From Planctomycetia bacterium (lineage in GTDB: Bacteria; Planctomycetota; Phycisphaerae; Phycisphaerales; SM1A02), in contig JAACEA010000322.1 of NCBI GenBank assembly GCA_009936695.1, forward strand, positions 1 through 6,725: a DNA stretch of 6,725 nt, written 5' to 3'. The notes beneath the pieces were generated by a model that was given only the letters and a program-made list of their open reading frames with translations, searched no databases and was not told the DNA's origin. The position numbers were made by a program, and so were the translations under genes. Below are positions 1 through 5,159 of this stretch, in pieces. Numbering within the stretch: the stretch's first letter is position 1; the number at the start of each line of letters is the position of its first letter.

Positions 1-115
1 AGGGGCTCGGCATCGCCTGAGCGTATCGATGAAGGCCCCGCGGCGCCAATTCCGGGATACGGGAACCCGTTCCGCAACGGTCGCTCCCGCCCGAGGATGA
101 GCCACGTGAAAGCAC

Positions 116-121
116 TATGAT
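116..121 (+). promoter_or_regulatory. Candidate -10 box for the tRNA-Arg gene
   Basis: TATGAT matches the sigma-70-type -10 consensus at 5 of 6 positions and ends 10 bases before the mature tRNA 5' end, so transcription would start around 127-129 with a very short leader. No recognisable -35 lies 16-18 bases upstream (the stretch near 93-98 reads GAGGAT). Positions 1-115 otherwise contain only a weak 5-bp hairpin (CCGTT 67-71 with AACGG 76-80) and no gene I can support. The call rests on position and the -10 match alone. Confidence 0.45.
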
Positions 122-131
122 GCCGAAGACT

Positions 132-205
132 GCCCCCGTAACTCAGCTGGATAGAGCGCCGCTTTCCTAAAGCGAAGGTCAGAGGTTCGAGTCCTCTCGG
201 GGGTG
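132..205 (+). tRNA. tRNA-Arg, anticodon CCT
   Basis: A complete cloverleaf can be folded by eye. The acceptor stem pairs 132-138 with 198-204, with a terminal G-T wobble. The D arm is 141-157 and contains AGCTGGATA as its loop. The anticodon stem is 159-163/171-175 around the loop TTCCTAA (164-170), which puts anticodon CCT at 166-168; it decodes AGG. The variable loop is 176-180, the T stem is 181-185/193-197, and the T loop is TTCGAGT. The discriminator is G205 and no CCA is encoded. Two imperfections are visible: A10-C25 at the base of the D stem and C27-A43 at the base of the anticodon stem. Neither abolishes the fold. AGG is a rare codon in GC-rich genomes, so this is probably a minor isoacceptor. 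Confidence 0.93.
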
Positions 206-218
206 TTTTGACTCGAAC
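185..218 (+). repeat. Inverted repeat linking the tRNA T arm to its 3' trailer
   Basis: GTTCGAGTC at 185-193, which includes the tRNA T loop, is exactly inverted as GACTCGAAC at 210-218, just past the tRNA 3' end. A second, smaller inverted repeat (GTGTT 203-207 with AACAC 216-220) uses the same trailer and the acceptor end. In the precursor RNA the trailer could therefore pair with the T arm and compete with the cloverleaf, or it could help define the transcript end. A 9-base match at this distance is expected about once by chance in a window this size, so a function is only a possibility. Confidence 0.4.
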
Positions 219-343
219 ACCAGGGCCGGGAAGAGACACCACCCCGCGAAGCGCCGAGGGGCTGGATGCTGTCTCGTTGGTGGTGGGAAGTTGCTTCGTG
301 AGCCGGATTCCGCTTCTCGGCACGAGTCTCTCGGAGTTCTCCA

Positions 344-369
344 TTGACATTCGAACTCGACACCGGAGA
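344..369 (+). promoter_or_regulatory. TTGACA box and Shine-Dalgarno before the secreted dockerin-tailed gene
   Basis: A perfect -35 consensus TTGACA lies at 344-349, and GGAGA at 365-369 sits 9 bases before the ATG at 379. The GGAGA is a well-placed Shine-Dalgarno sequence and decides the start codon. The only -10-like hexamer at a usable distance, GAGAAT (366-371, 16-base spacer, 4 of 6), overlaps the Shine-Dalgarno and would put the transcript start at about 378, leaving no leader. The two readings exclude each other. The ribosome-binding site is the better supported, and the TTGACA may be coincidental. Confidence 0.4.
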
Positions 370-378
370 ATCAAAACC

Positions 379-1236
379 ATGTCGCCGATATCGCACGTGA
401 TCGGAACCCTACTCGCAACGACGCTCGCCGTCGGCACGCACGCCGCCCAGTCCTGCGACGAGGACGTGGTGACGTTCAGTGAAGGGCTTCAGGGCTGGAT
501 CGGTACCAACGGGTCCACCGGGTCCACGCAGCTCGAGAAGATCGGAGGCAACCCGGCTCACCACCTGCACACCGTCTTCAACGACTTCGGAATCGAGTTC
601 TACAACGACACGAACGCCGACCACCACCAGGCCCTCCTGTCACACGACCAGGTGACGATCGAAATCGATCTGAAGGTCGAGGAGATCGAGTTCTTCGGCA
701 CTCCGGTGACTCGGCCATGGGTGCTCGAGATCCGCGACTACGACGACGTGCCCCCCGGTCTCCTGTGGGTCTCGGTGTGGTACCTCTTCGAATGGGTCGG
801 CGCCGAGGATGACTGGCGAACCTTCGGGGTCACGATCACCGACACGACCTCCGGCGAACTTCCCGAGGGATGGGGCGGAACCGGAGGGGAGGCTCCCCCG
901 GACTACGAACCTGCATTGCCGGCGAACCGCACGTTCGCAAGCGTGCTCGCCAGTGCCGACGAGATCGCATTCACCACCTACCAACCGGGATGGGGGTTCG
1001 GGTTCACCGACTTCGACGTCCGCATCGACAACATCCGCATCATCGCCTGCCCCAAGTCCGCATGTCCGGCGGACTTCAATGGGGATGGCCTGGTCGACGG
1101 CCAAGACCTCGCACGCCTTCTGGCACGCTGGGGCGCCTGCGAAGGCGATTGCCCGGAGGACCTGAATGGGAATGGTTTCGTCGACAGTCCCGATCTCGGC
1201 ATCATGCTCGGATACTGGGGAACCTGCGGCGGCTAG
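379..1236 (+). CDS. Secreted protein with C-terminal dockerin-like tandem repeat
   Basis: A 285-residue protein of unknown function. The ATG at 379 is preferred over the TTG at 208, which lies next to the tRNA, because GGAGA precedes it by 9 bases and the protein then begins with a signal peptide. That signal runs over residues 1-23, with hydrophobic core IGTLLATTLAVG and likely cleavage after THA. Residues about 29-223 look like a beta-rich extracellular domain: a start of the type 'F-x-x-G-L-x-G-W', many aromatic and Asp/Gly residues, and an ending FDVRIDNIRI that is typical of jelly-roll or carbohydrate-binding-like sandwiches. I cannot assign a ligand. Residues 229-254 and 258-283 are two dockerin-like units. 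The export prediction and the repeats are visible in the sequence. Surface attachment or protein-protein docking is inferred from known dockerins. No cohesin or enzyme partner is in the window, and the gene appears monocistronic. Confidence 0.85.
   Translation: MSPISHVIGTLLATTLAVGTHAAQSCDEDVVTFSEGLQGWIGTNGSTGSTQLEKIGGNPAHHLHTVFNDFGIEFYNDTNADHHQALLSHDQVTIEIDLKVEEIEFFGTPVTRPWVLEIRDYDDVPPGLLWVSVWYLFEWVGAEDDWRTFGVTITDTTSGELPEGWGGTGGEAPPDYEPALPANRTFASVLASADEIAFTTYQPGWGFGFTDFDVRIDNIRIIACPKSACPADFNGDGLVDGQDLARLLARWGACEGDCPEDLNGNGFVDSPDLGIMLGYWGTCGG
1063..1227 (+). repeat. Two dockerin-type EF-hand repeats (protein level)
   Basis: Two 26-residue units, at protein residues 229-254 and 258-283, share the pattern C-P-x-D-[FL]-N-G-[DN]-G-[LF]-V-D-x-x-D-L-x8-W-G-x-C. 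The first has calcium-loop ligands D232, N234, D236 and D243. The second has D261, N263, N265 and D272. Each unit is bounded by a cysteine pair (229/254 and 258/283), which suggests a disulfide closing each unit. Classical cellulosomal dockerins also carry two such loops. The flanking cysteines and the W-G-x-C ending are the variant seen in planctomycetal secreted proteins. Confidence 0.8.
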
Positions 1237-1258
1237 CGTGAGCGCGTTTCACCCGAAG

Positions 1259-1313
1259 ATCACAACCAGGACTGAACATCCACCCTTCGATGCGCCGTGG
1301 GGTTCGTTGTGAT
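1259..1313 (+). other. Hairpin 22 bases after the dockerin-tailed gene
   Basis: The outer stem ATCACAAC (1259-1266) pairs exactly with GTTGTGAT (1306-1313). Nested inside are GAAC (1274-1277) with GTTC (1302-1305), stacked directly on the outer stem on its 3' side, and CCAC (1280-1283) with GTGG (1297-1300). That gives about 16 base pairs in three segments. No T-tract follows, so it is not a textbook intrinsic terminator. Its position just behind the stop codon suggests 3'-end protection or a Rho-linked 3' structure for the upstream mRNA. The pairing is visible, but the function is inferred. Confidence 0.4.
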
Positions 1314-1553
1314 GGTCGCTCGGACTTGAAGCCGAACTCCGCGTCCTGGGAACACATGGCATCGTCCTGATGCCTCCGGCACGACTGTTCGGGCCTTCGG
1401 AATTCGCGGCCTGATGCGGCACTCGTCTCATGCACGCACATGGGAGGCGAGGTCGTGCCGACGCCGAGCAGCGAGCACCCACATCCACGCCATTCAACGA
1501 TGCTCCGGCAGTTCCTGCGCATTTCCTGCATCAACCGCGATCATTCGCCGCCC

Positions 1554-1610
1554 CGAAGGAACGAAGTAATGACTTCGAAGTCGCTTTTTTGGCTTCCTTC
1601 GACCTTTTTT
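1554..1610 (+). terminator. Compound hairpin with two T6 tracts (probable terminator)
   Basis: CGAAGGAA (1554-1561) pairs exactly with TTCCTTCG (1594-1601), and a second T6 tract follows at 1605-1610. Inside this stem lies CGAAGT-AATG-ACTTCG (1562-1577), a perfect 6-bp hairpin. It overlaps the palindrome GACTTCGAAGTC (1571-1582), which is followed two bases later by the first T6 tract (1585-1590). The plus-strand RNA can thus form either a short hairpin before the first T-tract or the larger structure before the second. This is strong intrinsic-terminator geometry in the plus direction, about 320 bases downstream of the nearest plus-strand stop codon. Confidence 0.6.
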
Positions 1611-1740
1611 CTCGGTCCGAAGAACCCAAAGACACACTTGGTCCGTACATTTGATCGCACGTTTCACAAACCCGCATGGCGCCTCTGAAACGGCAATTCG
1701 AACGAGTCCAGCACTCGACATCCCACAGATCTCTCTCTCG

Positions 1741-1789
1741 CCCACCCGGTACTCGCTCCTGCTTGCAGGCCGACGCCGGGTGGGCTTTT
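1741..1789 (+). terminator. Rho-independent terminator-like hairpin without an assigned gene
   Basis: CCCACCCGG (1741-1749) pairs perfectly with CCGGGTGGG (1776-1784), and CTTTT (1785-1789) follows directly. The 26-base loop contains a small inner hairpin, CCTG (1758-1761) with CAGG (1766-1769). A GC-rich stem followed by a T-run is the intrinsic-terminator pattern and is directional for the plus strand. No plus-strand gene ends just upstream: the nearest stop codon is about 500 bases away, and another terminator-like structure lies between. It may mark the 3' end of an unannotated transcript. Confidence 0.6.
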
Positions 1790-1907
1790 GCGTGCAGGGT
1801 CGACGGTGTACCTCGCCTGAGGCCCGGCCGATCGAATGCCGGCTGCTGGCAGCGTGGCACCCCTGCCGGAATTCCTGCGTCGCCGCGACCCCGGTCCAGC
1901 ACGTACG

Positions 1908-1938
1908 AAACGACCCCCGCTCCCATGGAGCGAGGGTC
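1908..1938 (-). terminator. Hairpin, probable 3' end of the small membrane-protein transcript
   Basis: Read on the minus strand from 1938 to 1912, a 12-bp stem closes on a 3-base ATG loop. The pairing includes one T-G wobble (1933 with 1917) and is otherwise Watson-Crick. On the plus strand the same position is an unpaired A-C mismatch, so the structure is fully paired only in minus-strand RNA. A short TTT (1910-1908) follows on that strand. It lies about 80 bases beyond the stop codon of the 40-residue gene. The T-run is weak, so termination efficiency cannot be judged. Confidence 0.5.
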
Positions 1939-1976
1939 TGATGGGTCGAATGGGTTGCCTGAAGCGAGCCGGACGC

Positions 1977-2004
1977 GGCGGCTCTCCCGTGTCCGGAGGC
2001 CGCC
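1977..2004 (-). other. GC-rich hairpin just past the small gene's stop codon
   Basis: GGCGGC (1977-1982) pairs with GCCGCC (1999-2004), and CTCC (1984-1987) pairs with GGAG (1995-1998). This gives a 10-bp stem with one bulged T at 1983 and a 7-base loop. It begins 13 bases past the minus-strand stop codon at 2018. No T-tract follows on either strand, so it may be a stabilising 3' structure, not a terminator. The strand is assigned only by its nearness to the small gene. Confidence 0.35.
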
Positions 2005-2017
2005 GATGCATCGAGAC

Positions 2018-2140
2018 TCAATCCTCTTCGACGAATCCCGTACCGTTGCGACGATCTCGTCCGGCCTGCCAGAAAAGAAGGCCTGCGTAGATCAAGCAGA
2101 TGATGAGCCAGATCGCGTTGGAGACGAGGACGGGAATCAT
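2018..2140 (-). CDS. 40-residue single-span membrane protein (unrecognised family)
   Basis: ATG at 2140-2138 opens a 40-codon frame ending in TGA at 2018. GGAG precedes the ATG by six bases. A perfect TATAAT box on the same strand (2197-2192) would give a leader of roughly 45 bases. Residues 4-24 form one hydrophobic helix rich in Leu/Ile with Trp11, Tyr18, Phe23 and Trp24. After it come Arg28, Arg30 and Arg31, and then an acidic end (E38, E39, D40). The positive-inside rule predicts the N-terminus outside and the C-terminus in the cytoplasm. Upstream in-frame codons extend into sequence antisense to the acetyltransferase and have no coding character, so this start is chosen. I do not recognise the family. 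Small single-span proteins often bind and modulate larger membrane complexes, but no partner can be named. It is divergent from the acetyltransferase gene, with 66 bases between the two start codons. Confidence 0.65.
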   Translation of the reverse strand: MIPVLVSNAIWLIICLIYAGLLFWQAGRDRRNGTGFVEED

Positions 2141-2191
2141 GGGTGCTCCGGGGCTGGAAAACGGCGGTCGAGCGTCGACGAACGGACGCTC

Positions 2192-2220
2192 ATTATACTC
2201 GGCGAAATGTCCCCCGTCTC
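2192..2220 (-). promoter_or_regulatory. Promoter of the small membrane-protein gene
   Basis: On the minus strand, positions 2197-2192 read TATAAT, a perfect -10 box. With a 17-base spacer the -35 position (2220-2215) reads GAGACG, which keeps only the central GAC of TTGACA. Transcription would begin near 2185, leaving about 45 bases of leader that contain the GGAG ribosome-binding site. The -35 lies inside the first codons of the divergent acetyltransferase gene. Confidence 0.55.
2194..2199 (+). promoter_or_regulatory. Overlapping plus-strand -10 box of the acetyltransferase gene
   Basis: TATACT matches the -10 consensus at 5 of 6 positions and shares its TATA core with the minus-strand TATAAT. 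It ends 7 bases before the ATG at 2207. Initiation about 7 bases after the box would therefore start at or next to the A of the start codon and give a leaderless mRNA. This fits the absence of a Shine-Dalgarno sequence before that ATG. No good -35 is visible. Confidence 0.45.
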
Positions 2221-2779
2221 GCCCGTGATCCCAATCGAAATCGACGAAAAGCGCCGCCTGGAGCCTCTGGAAGCGGTTCACGCCGATTCGATCTTCGAAC
2301 TGGTGGACCGTGATCGTGATCGGCTCGGCGGCTGGCTCCCGTGGGTGGCGAAAACCCTCGCCACGGAGGACAGCCTGGCCTTCATCGAGGACTCGAAGCG
2401 GCGTCGCGATCTCGATTCGGGTGGCGACGGCAGCGGCGACTGGGCCATCGTCCTCGACGAAGGCGGTTCAACCCGAATCGTCGGGGTGATCGGACTCCAT
2501 GACAGCAGCCCTGCCCATCGTCGGATCGCCATCGGCTACTGGGTGAACGGCGAAGACGAGGGAGGCGGCCACGTCACCACGGCCACCCGTGCCGTGACGA
2601 CCCGCTGCTTCGAGGCCGGCTTCCACCGTGTCGAGATCCGGGTGCGGACCGACAACGTGAGGAGCCGGGCGGTGGCGGAACGCCTCGGATTCCAGTTCGA
2701 GGGGGTGATGCGGGCCGCGGAGTGGGTCGGCGAGGCTTCGTTCGACCACGCGGTGTTCGCACGAATCGCGACACCTTGA
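2207..2779 (+). CDS. GNAT N-acetyltransferase, RimJ/RimL type
   Basis: A 190-residue protein of about the normal RimL/YdaF length. It should transfer an acetyl group from acetyl-CoA to an amine; relatives of this branch acetylate ribosomal-protein N-termini or other small substrates. Family marks are the N-terminal 'LEPLEAVHADSIFELVDRDRDRLGGWLPWV' region (residues 18-47), the beta-4 strand IGYWVN (109-114), the acetyl-CoA loop E-D-E-G-G-G-H (116-122), the R-T-D-N-x-x-S (147-153) and A-x-x-L-G-F (157-162) motifs, and the ending DHAVFARI, which strongly resembles RimL. The loop departs from the usual Q/R-x-x-G-x-G/A: E118 stands where Arg or Gln is usual, although the glycines are kept. ATG 2207 is chosen because the family's N-terminal strand follows at once; the open frame upstream has no coding character. 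No Shine-Dalgarno is visible, so the mRNA may be leaderless. The actual substrate is unknown. Confidence 0.85.
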   Translation: MSPVSPVIPIEIDEKRRLEPLEAVHADSIFELVDRDRDRLGGWLPWVAKTLATEDSLAFIEDSKRRRDLDSGGDGSGDWAIVLDEGGSTRIVGVIGLHDSSPAHRRIAIGYWVNGEDEGGGHVTTATRAVTTRCFEAGFHRVEIRVRTDNVRSRAVAERLGFQFEGVMRAAEWVGEASFDHAVFARIATP

Positions 2780-2795
2780 GCCCCACGCTCCGCGT

Positions 2796-5159
2796 TCAGT
2801 CGGCGGCCACGGCGTAGTCCGCGGTGCGGTCGACTCCGGGGATCGGATCATCGTCCGCCGCGAGCCACCACAAGGGGAATCGATTCGGCACGCCGACGGG
2901 CCTCGACCATGATGCGGCCCAGATCCGGTATCGCGCTTCGTCCGGATCTTCGGCCGCGATTCCCCGGACCTTGTCGACCCACCAGCCCTCGTCGTATTCG
3001 CCGCCACCGAATGCCTCGATCCAGTGCCACTTCCCGTCGATCGGATCGAACACCTCCACCCAGGTGTGATTGTCACCCGTCGGCCACTCGGGAATTCCCG
3101 CGATTCGAGCCGGTATCCCCGCGGCGCGGCAGGCGTTCGCCAGCAGGATGGAGAGTCCCGTGCAACTCGCGCAATGCTGGTCGATCGACTGATACGGACT
3201 CTGTTCGTTCTTCAGACGCTTGTTGGCGTCATAGGTGACGTCGAAGGTCTCGTAGACGAGCCGGTTGAGCAATCCCACCGCTTCGGCCTGGGTCCCCGCG
3301 GCGTGGGCCGCCGCGCGAAATCTCGAAACGAAGTCACCGCGCCAGTCGTCGCGCCGTTCATTGATGTGGGCGTAGGGCAGCACGGCCTCCCGGAACACCG
3401 AAGCCGGGACGCCCGTTCGCCACGGCGATGCCTCGAAGGCGTCGTGCGCCAGTTCGACGGTCTCCCGGAGCGTGTTCGTGGTCATCACACGACGATCCGC
3501 CGGAGGCATGTTGGCGATCAGAAACACCATCGACTCCCGACGGGAAGGCGTCACGTCCAGGATCGCACGGAGGAGCTCGATCTCGTTCGGACCGGCGTCC
3601 TTGAGGACGGCCCGGAGTCGCGGACGCATTCCCGGTGCCACGAGCTCGAGCACGCGGCGCCTCGTCCCGTCGTCGACCCGTGGCCCTGCCGCCGGTCCAC
3701 GTTCGAGTGGTGCCTCCAACTCGAGTCGGAAGGACGTCCCCGGCGTTCGTTCGACGAGATCGGGCAGGAAGATCAGATCCGGGGTCACGATCACCTCCAG
3801 ACCATCGTCTTCGACGAGCGATCCCGGTACGACCCGCTCGGGCAGCGTGACGATCGGCGTCGGGCCGTCGGTGAGGTCGGCGTGGACTTCGACGTCGATC
3901 ACCAGACGATCGTCCGCGCGGGTGATCCGGCTCGTCCACGGAAGCGAGCCCGTCTCCAGTCGAACCGGCCAGGCCGGGTCCCCGAGCAGCACGATCGCAT
4001 CCCGGTCCCACAGCAGGCCGGCCAGATCCTCGAACCGATCCTCCCGACGGTCGACGCCCGTGGCGTCGGCGACGGCGAGCTGGAACTCGAAGACCTCGCG
4101 CTCGTCGAAGCCCTCGGTGCTGACCTCGGGAACGCCCGGATACTCGGCGGCGAATCGTCGGATGAGTTCCTGCTGGGCCAGCCAGGCGGCTTCCGAAAGC
4201 GTGCCACGACCGGGCTCGTCGAGGAAACGTCGGTAGACATCCCAGCCCCCCGCACCATGCCAGGTCGTCGAGGCGTAGCCGACGATCTGGCGGGCACCGG
4301 CATCGTGGATGAACGCGAGCGGGAGCACCTCCGAACCCGGAATGAAACCGAGCAAGCAGCTTCCCGCCCCCAGCATCGCCATCGGCCCGGGACTTCGAAT
4401 CGGAACCTCCGTCTCGTCGAGCAGCCGACCGCGAAGATCACCCTCTTCGCCGACCACCACTCGACCACCGTCGAAGAGGTAACCGAGCATCCAACGTTCC
4501 TCGTTCGTCCGCCCGCTGGTCACCAGGAGATCCGGCGGCGCGTCGTTGAACGCCGCCACGAAGTCGTCGACGATCTCGATGTCGCCCATCACCTCGACGG
4601 GCTCGCCGGCATCGGTTCGTTCCACCCGACGCCCCGCGACGCCCTCATCGAAGTAGACGCCGTCGGGAACCGGGCCGAACGGCACCGGGGTGTTGGCCAT
4701 GAGCCGGCGGATGACCAACGGCTCCGTGGCCCGGACGACTTCCATCGCGTCCGCCCACTCGGCGCCGGTCACCAGTCCCCACCGCGCGTCGAGCCATGGA
4801 TCGTCGATGATCCGACGAAAGGTCCGGTTGAGTGCGCCGACGCGATCCCGGCCGGCCTCGTCGGGCATCGCCACCACCCCGATGAAGCGCGGTCGCCGAT
4901 CTCGAAGTTCCGGCAGCAGTTCCGACGGCGAGTCGTCGAAGAAGAGCATGTCCGCGTCGTGCTTGGCGGCCAGAGCCCCCACCACCTGCCGCCAGCCGTC
5001 GGTCGCCCGACAGCGATGGCTCGCCATCACCACGTACTCGTCATTCGGGCGGACCGGCCCGTCGGCGGCCACCGGAATGCAGGCGAGCAGCGTCGGGAGG
5101 AGCCGGACGAGGATGGCATTTCGCAGGGTTCGCACCGCACGAGGGTAGCCGTGCCGCAT
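2796..5159 (-). CDS. Exported caspase/gingipain-like and transglutaminase-like two-domain protein
   Basis: A 787-residue protein. Residues 1-32 look like an export signal: basic start, core LVRLLPTLLACIPV, and cleavage near VAA or, less likely, a lipobox at Cys27. Residues about 40-400 resemble the gingipain/caspase-like (C25-type) fold of planctomycetal proteins. The presumed Cys block is GAGSCLLGF (C268) and the fold's closing motif is GDPAW (393-397). Where relatives, as I recall, carry S-G-H, this protein has S-G-R (R217). Residues about 515-620 are a helical linker that commonly precedes bacterial transglutaminase-like domains ('FLIANMPPADRR', 'LPYAHINERRDDWR'). Residues about 625-730 are the transglutaminase-like core, with Cys666 in A-S-C-T-G-L-S, the G-I-P-A-R helix end, and His698 in N-H-T-W-V-E-V. 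The third triad position aligns with Glu715, not Asp. The likely role is cleaving or crosslinking peptides outside the cytoplasm, or binding them if inactive. The ATG has no clear Shine-Dalgarno. It lies 20 bases behind the EF-G-like gene, probably in one operon. Confidence 0.8.
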   Translation of the reverse strand: MRHGYPRAVRTLRNAILVRLLPTLLACIPVAADGPVRPNDEYVVMASHRCRATDGWRQVVGALAAKHDADMLFFDDSPSELLPELRDRRPRFIGVVAMPDEAGRDRVGALNRTFRRIIDDPWLDARWGLVTGAEWADAMEVVRATEPLVIRRLMANTPVPFGPVPDGVYFDEGVAGRRVERTDAGEPVEVMGDIEIVDDFVAAFNDAPPDLLVTSGRTNEERWMLGYLFDGGRVVVGEEGDLRGRLLDETEVPIRSPGPMAMLGAGSCLLGFIPGSEVLPLAFIHDAGARQIVGYASTTWHGAGGWDVYRRFLDEPGRGTLSEAAWLAQQELIRRFAAEYPGVPEVSTEGFDEREVFEFQLAVADATGVDRREDRFEDLAGLLWDRDAIVLLGDPAWPVRLETGSLPWTSRITRADDRLVIDVEVHADLTDGPTPIVTLPERVVPGSLVEDDGLEVIVTPDLIFLPDLVERTPGTSFRLELEAPLERGPAAGPRVDDGTRRRVLELVAPGMRPRLRAVLKDAGPNEIELLRAILDVTPSRRESMVFLIANMPPADRRVMTTNTLRETVELAHDAFEASPWRTGVPASVFREAVLPYAHINERRDDWRGDFVSRFRAAAHAAGTQAEAVGLLNRLVYETFDVTYDANKRLKNEQSPYQSIDQHCASCTGLSILLANACRAAGIPARIAGIPEWPTGDNHTWVEVFDPIDGKWHWIEAFGGGEYDEGWWVDKVRGIAAEDPDEARYRIWAASWSRPVGVPNRFPLWWLAADDDPIPGVDRTADYAVAAD

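Larger units (their letters stand above)
1237..2017. other. Long non-coding interval rich in inverted repeats
   Basis: I find no convincing protein gene in these 781 bases. The reading frames lack start signals and domain character, and are Arg/Ser/Pro-rich in the way shadow frames of GC-rich DNA are. What the interval does hold is a set of hairpins: 1259-1313, 1358-1374 (GGCATC and GATGCC around a 5-base loop), 1554-1601, 1741-1784, 1912-1938 and 1977-2004, the strongest of which are listed separately. The stretch from about 1555 to 1680 is clearly poorer in GC than its surroundings. This could be a long 3' region of the secreted-protein gene plus the downstream region of the small minus-strand gene, or it could hide an unrecognised non-coding RNA. 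No known RNA family signature was recognised. Confidence 0.5.

Noticed and set aside
1..20. Possible tail of an upstream plus-strand gene (G-L-G-I-A then TGA at 18-20)
   Set aside because: Five codons cannot be told from chance without the upstream sequence.
208..378. Longer version of the dockerin-tailed protein starting at TTG 208
   Set aside because: The extension would begin next to the tRNA end and precede a clear signal peptide, while the ATG at 379 has its own Shine-Dalgarno sequence.
115..396. 93-residue minus-strand frame over the tRNA
   Set aside because: It contains the well-known false protein read antisense through tRNA genes (RTSDLRFRKAALYPAELRG). The cloverleaf on the plus strand explains the sequence.
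1494..2021. Overlapping minus-strand frames of 110-175 residues in the non-coding interval
   Set aside because: Composition is Arg/Ser/Ala-rich without motifs, there are no ribosome-binding sites, and they run through hairpins with T-tracts.
1676..2206. N-terminal extension of the acetyltransferase frame
   Set aside because: It lacks GNAT homology and coding character, and it crosses the 1741-1789 terminator and the divergent small gene. The family's N-terminus starts right after ATG 2207.
2780..2795. Shared bidirectional terminator between the convergent genes
   Set aside because: The 16-base gap has no inverted repeat or T-tract.
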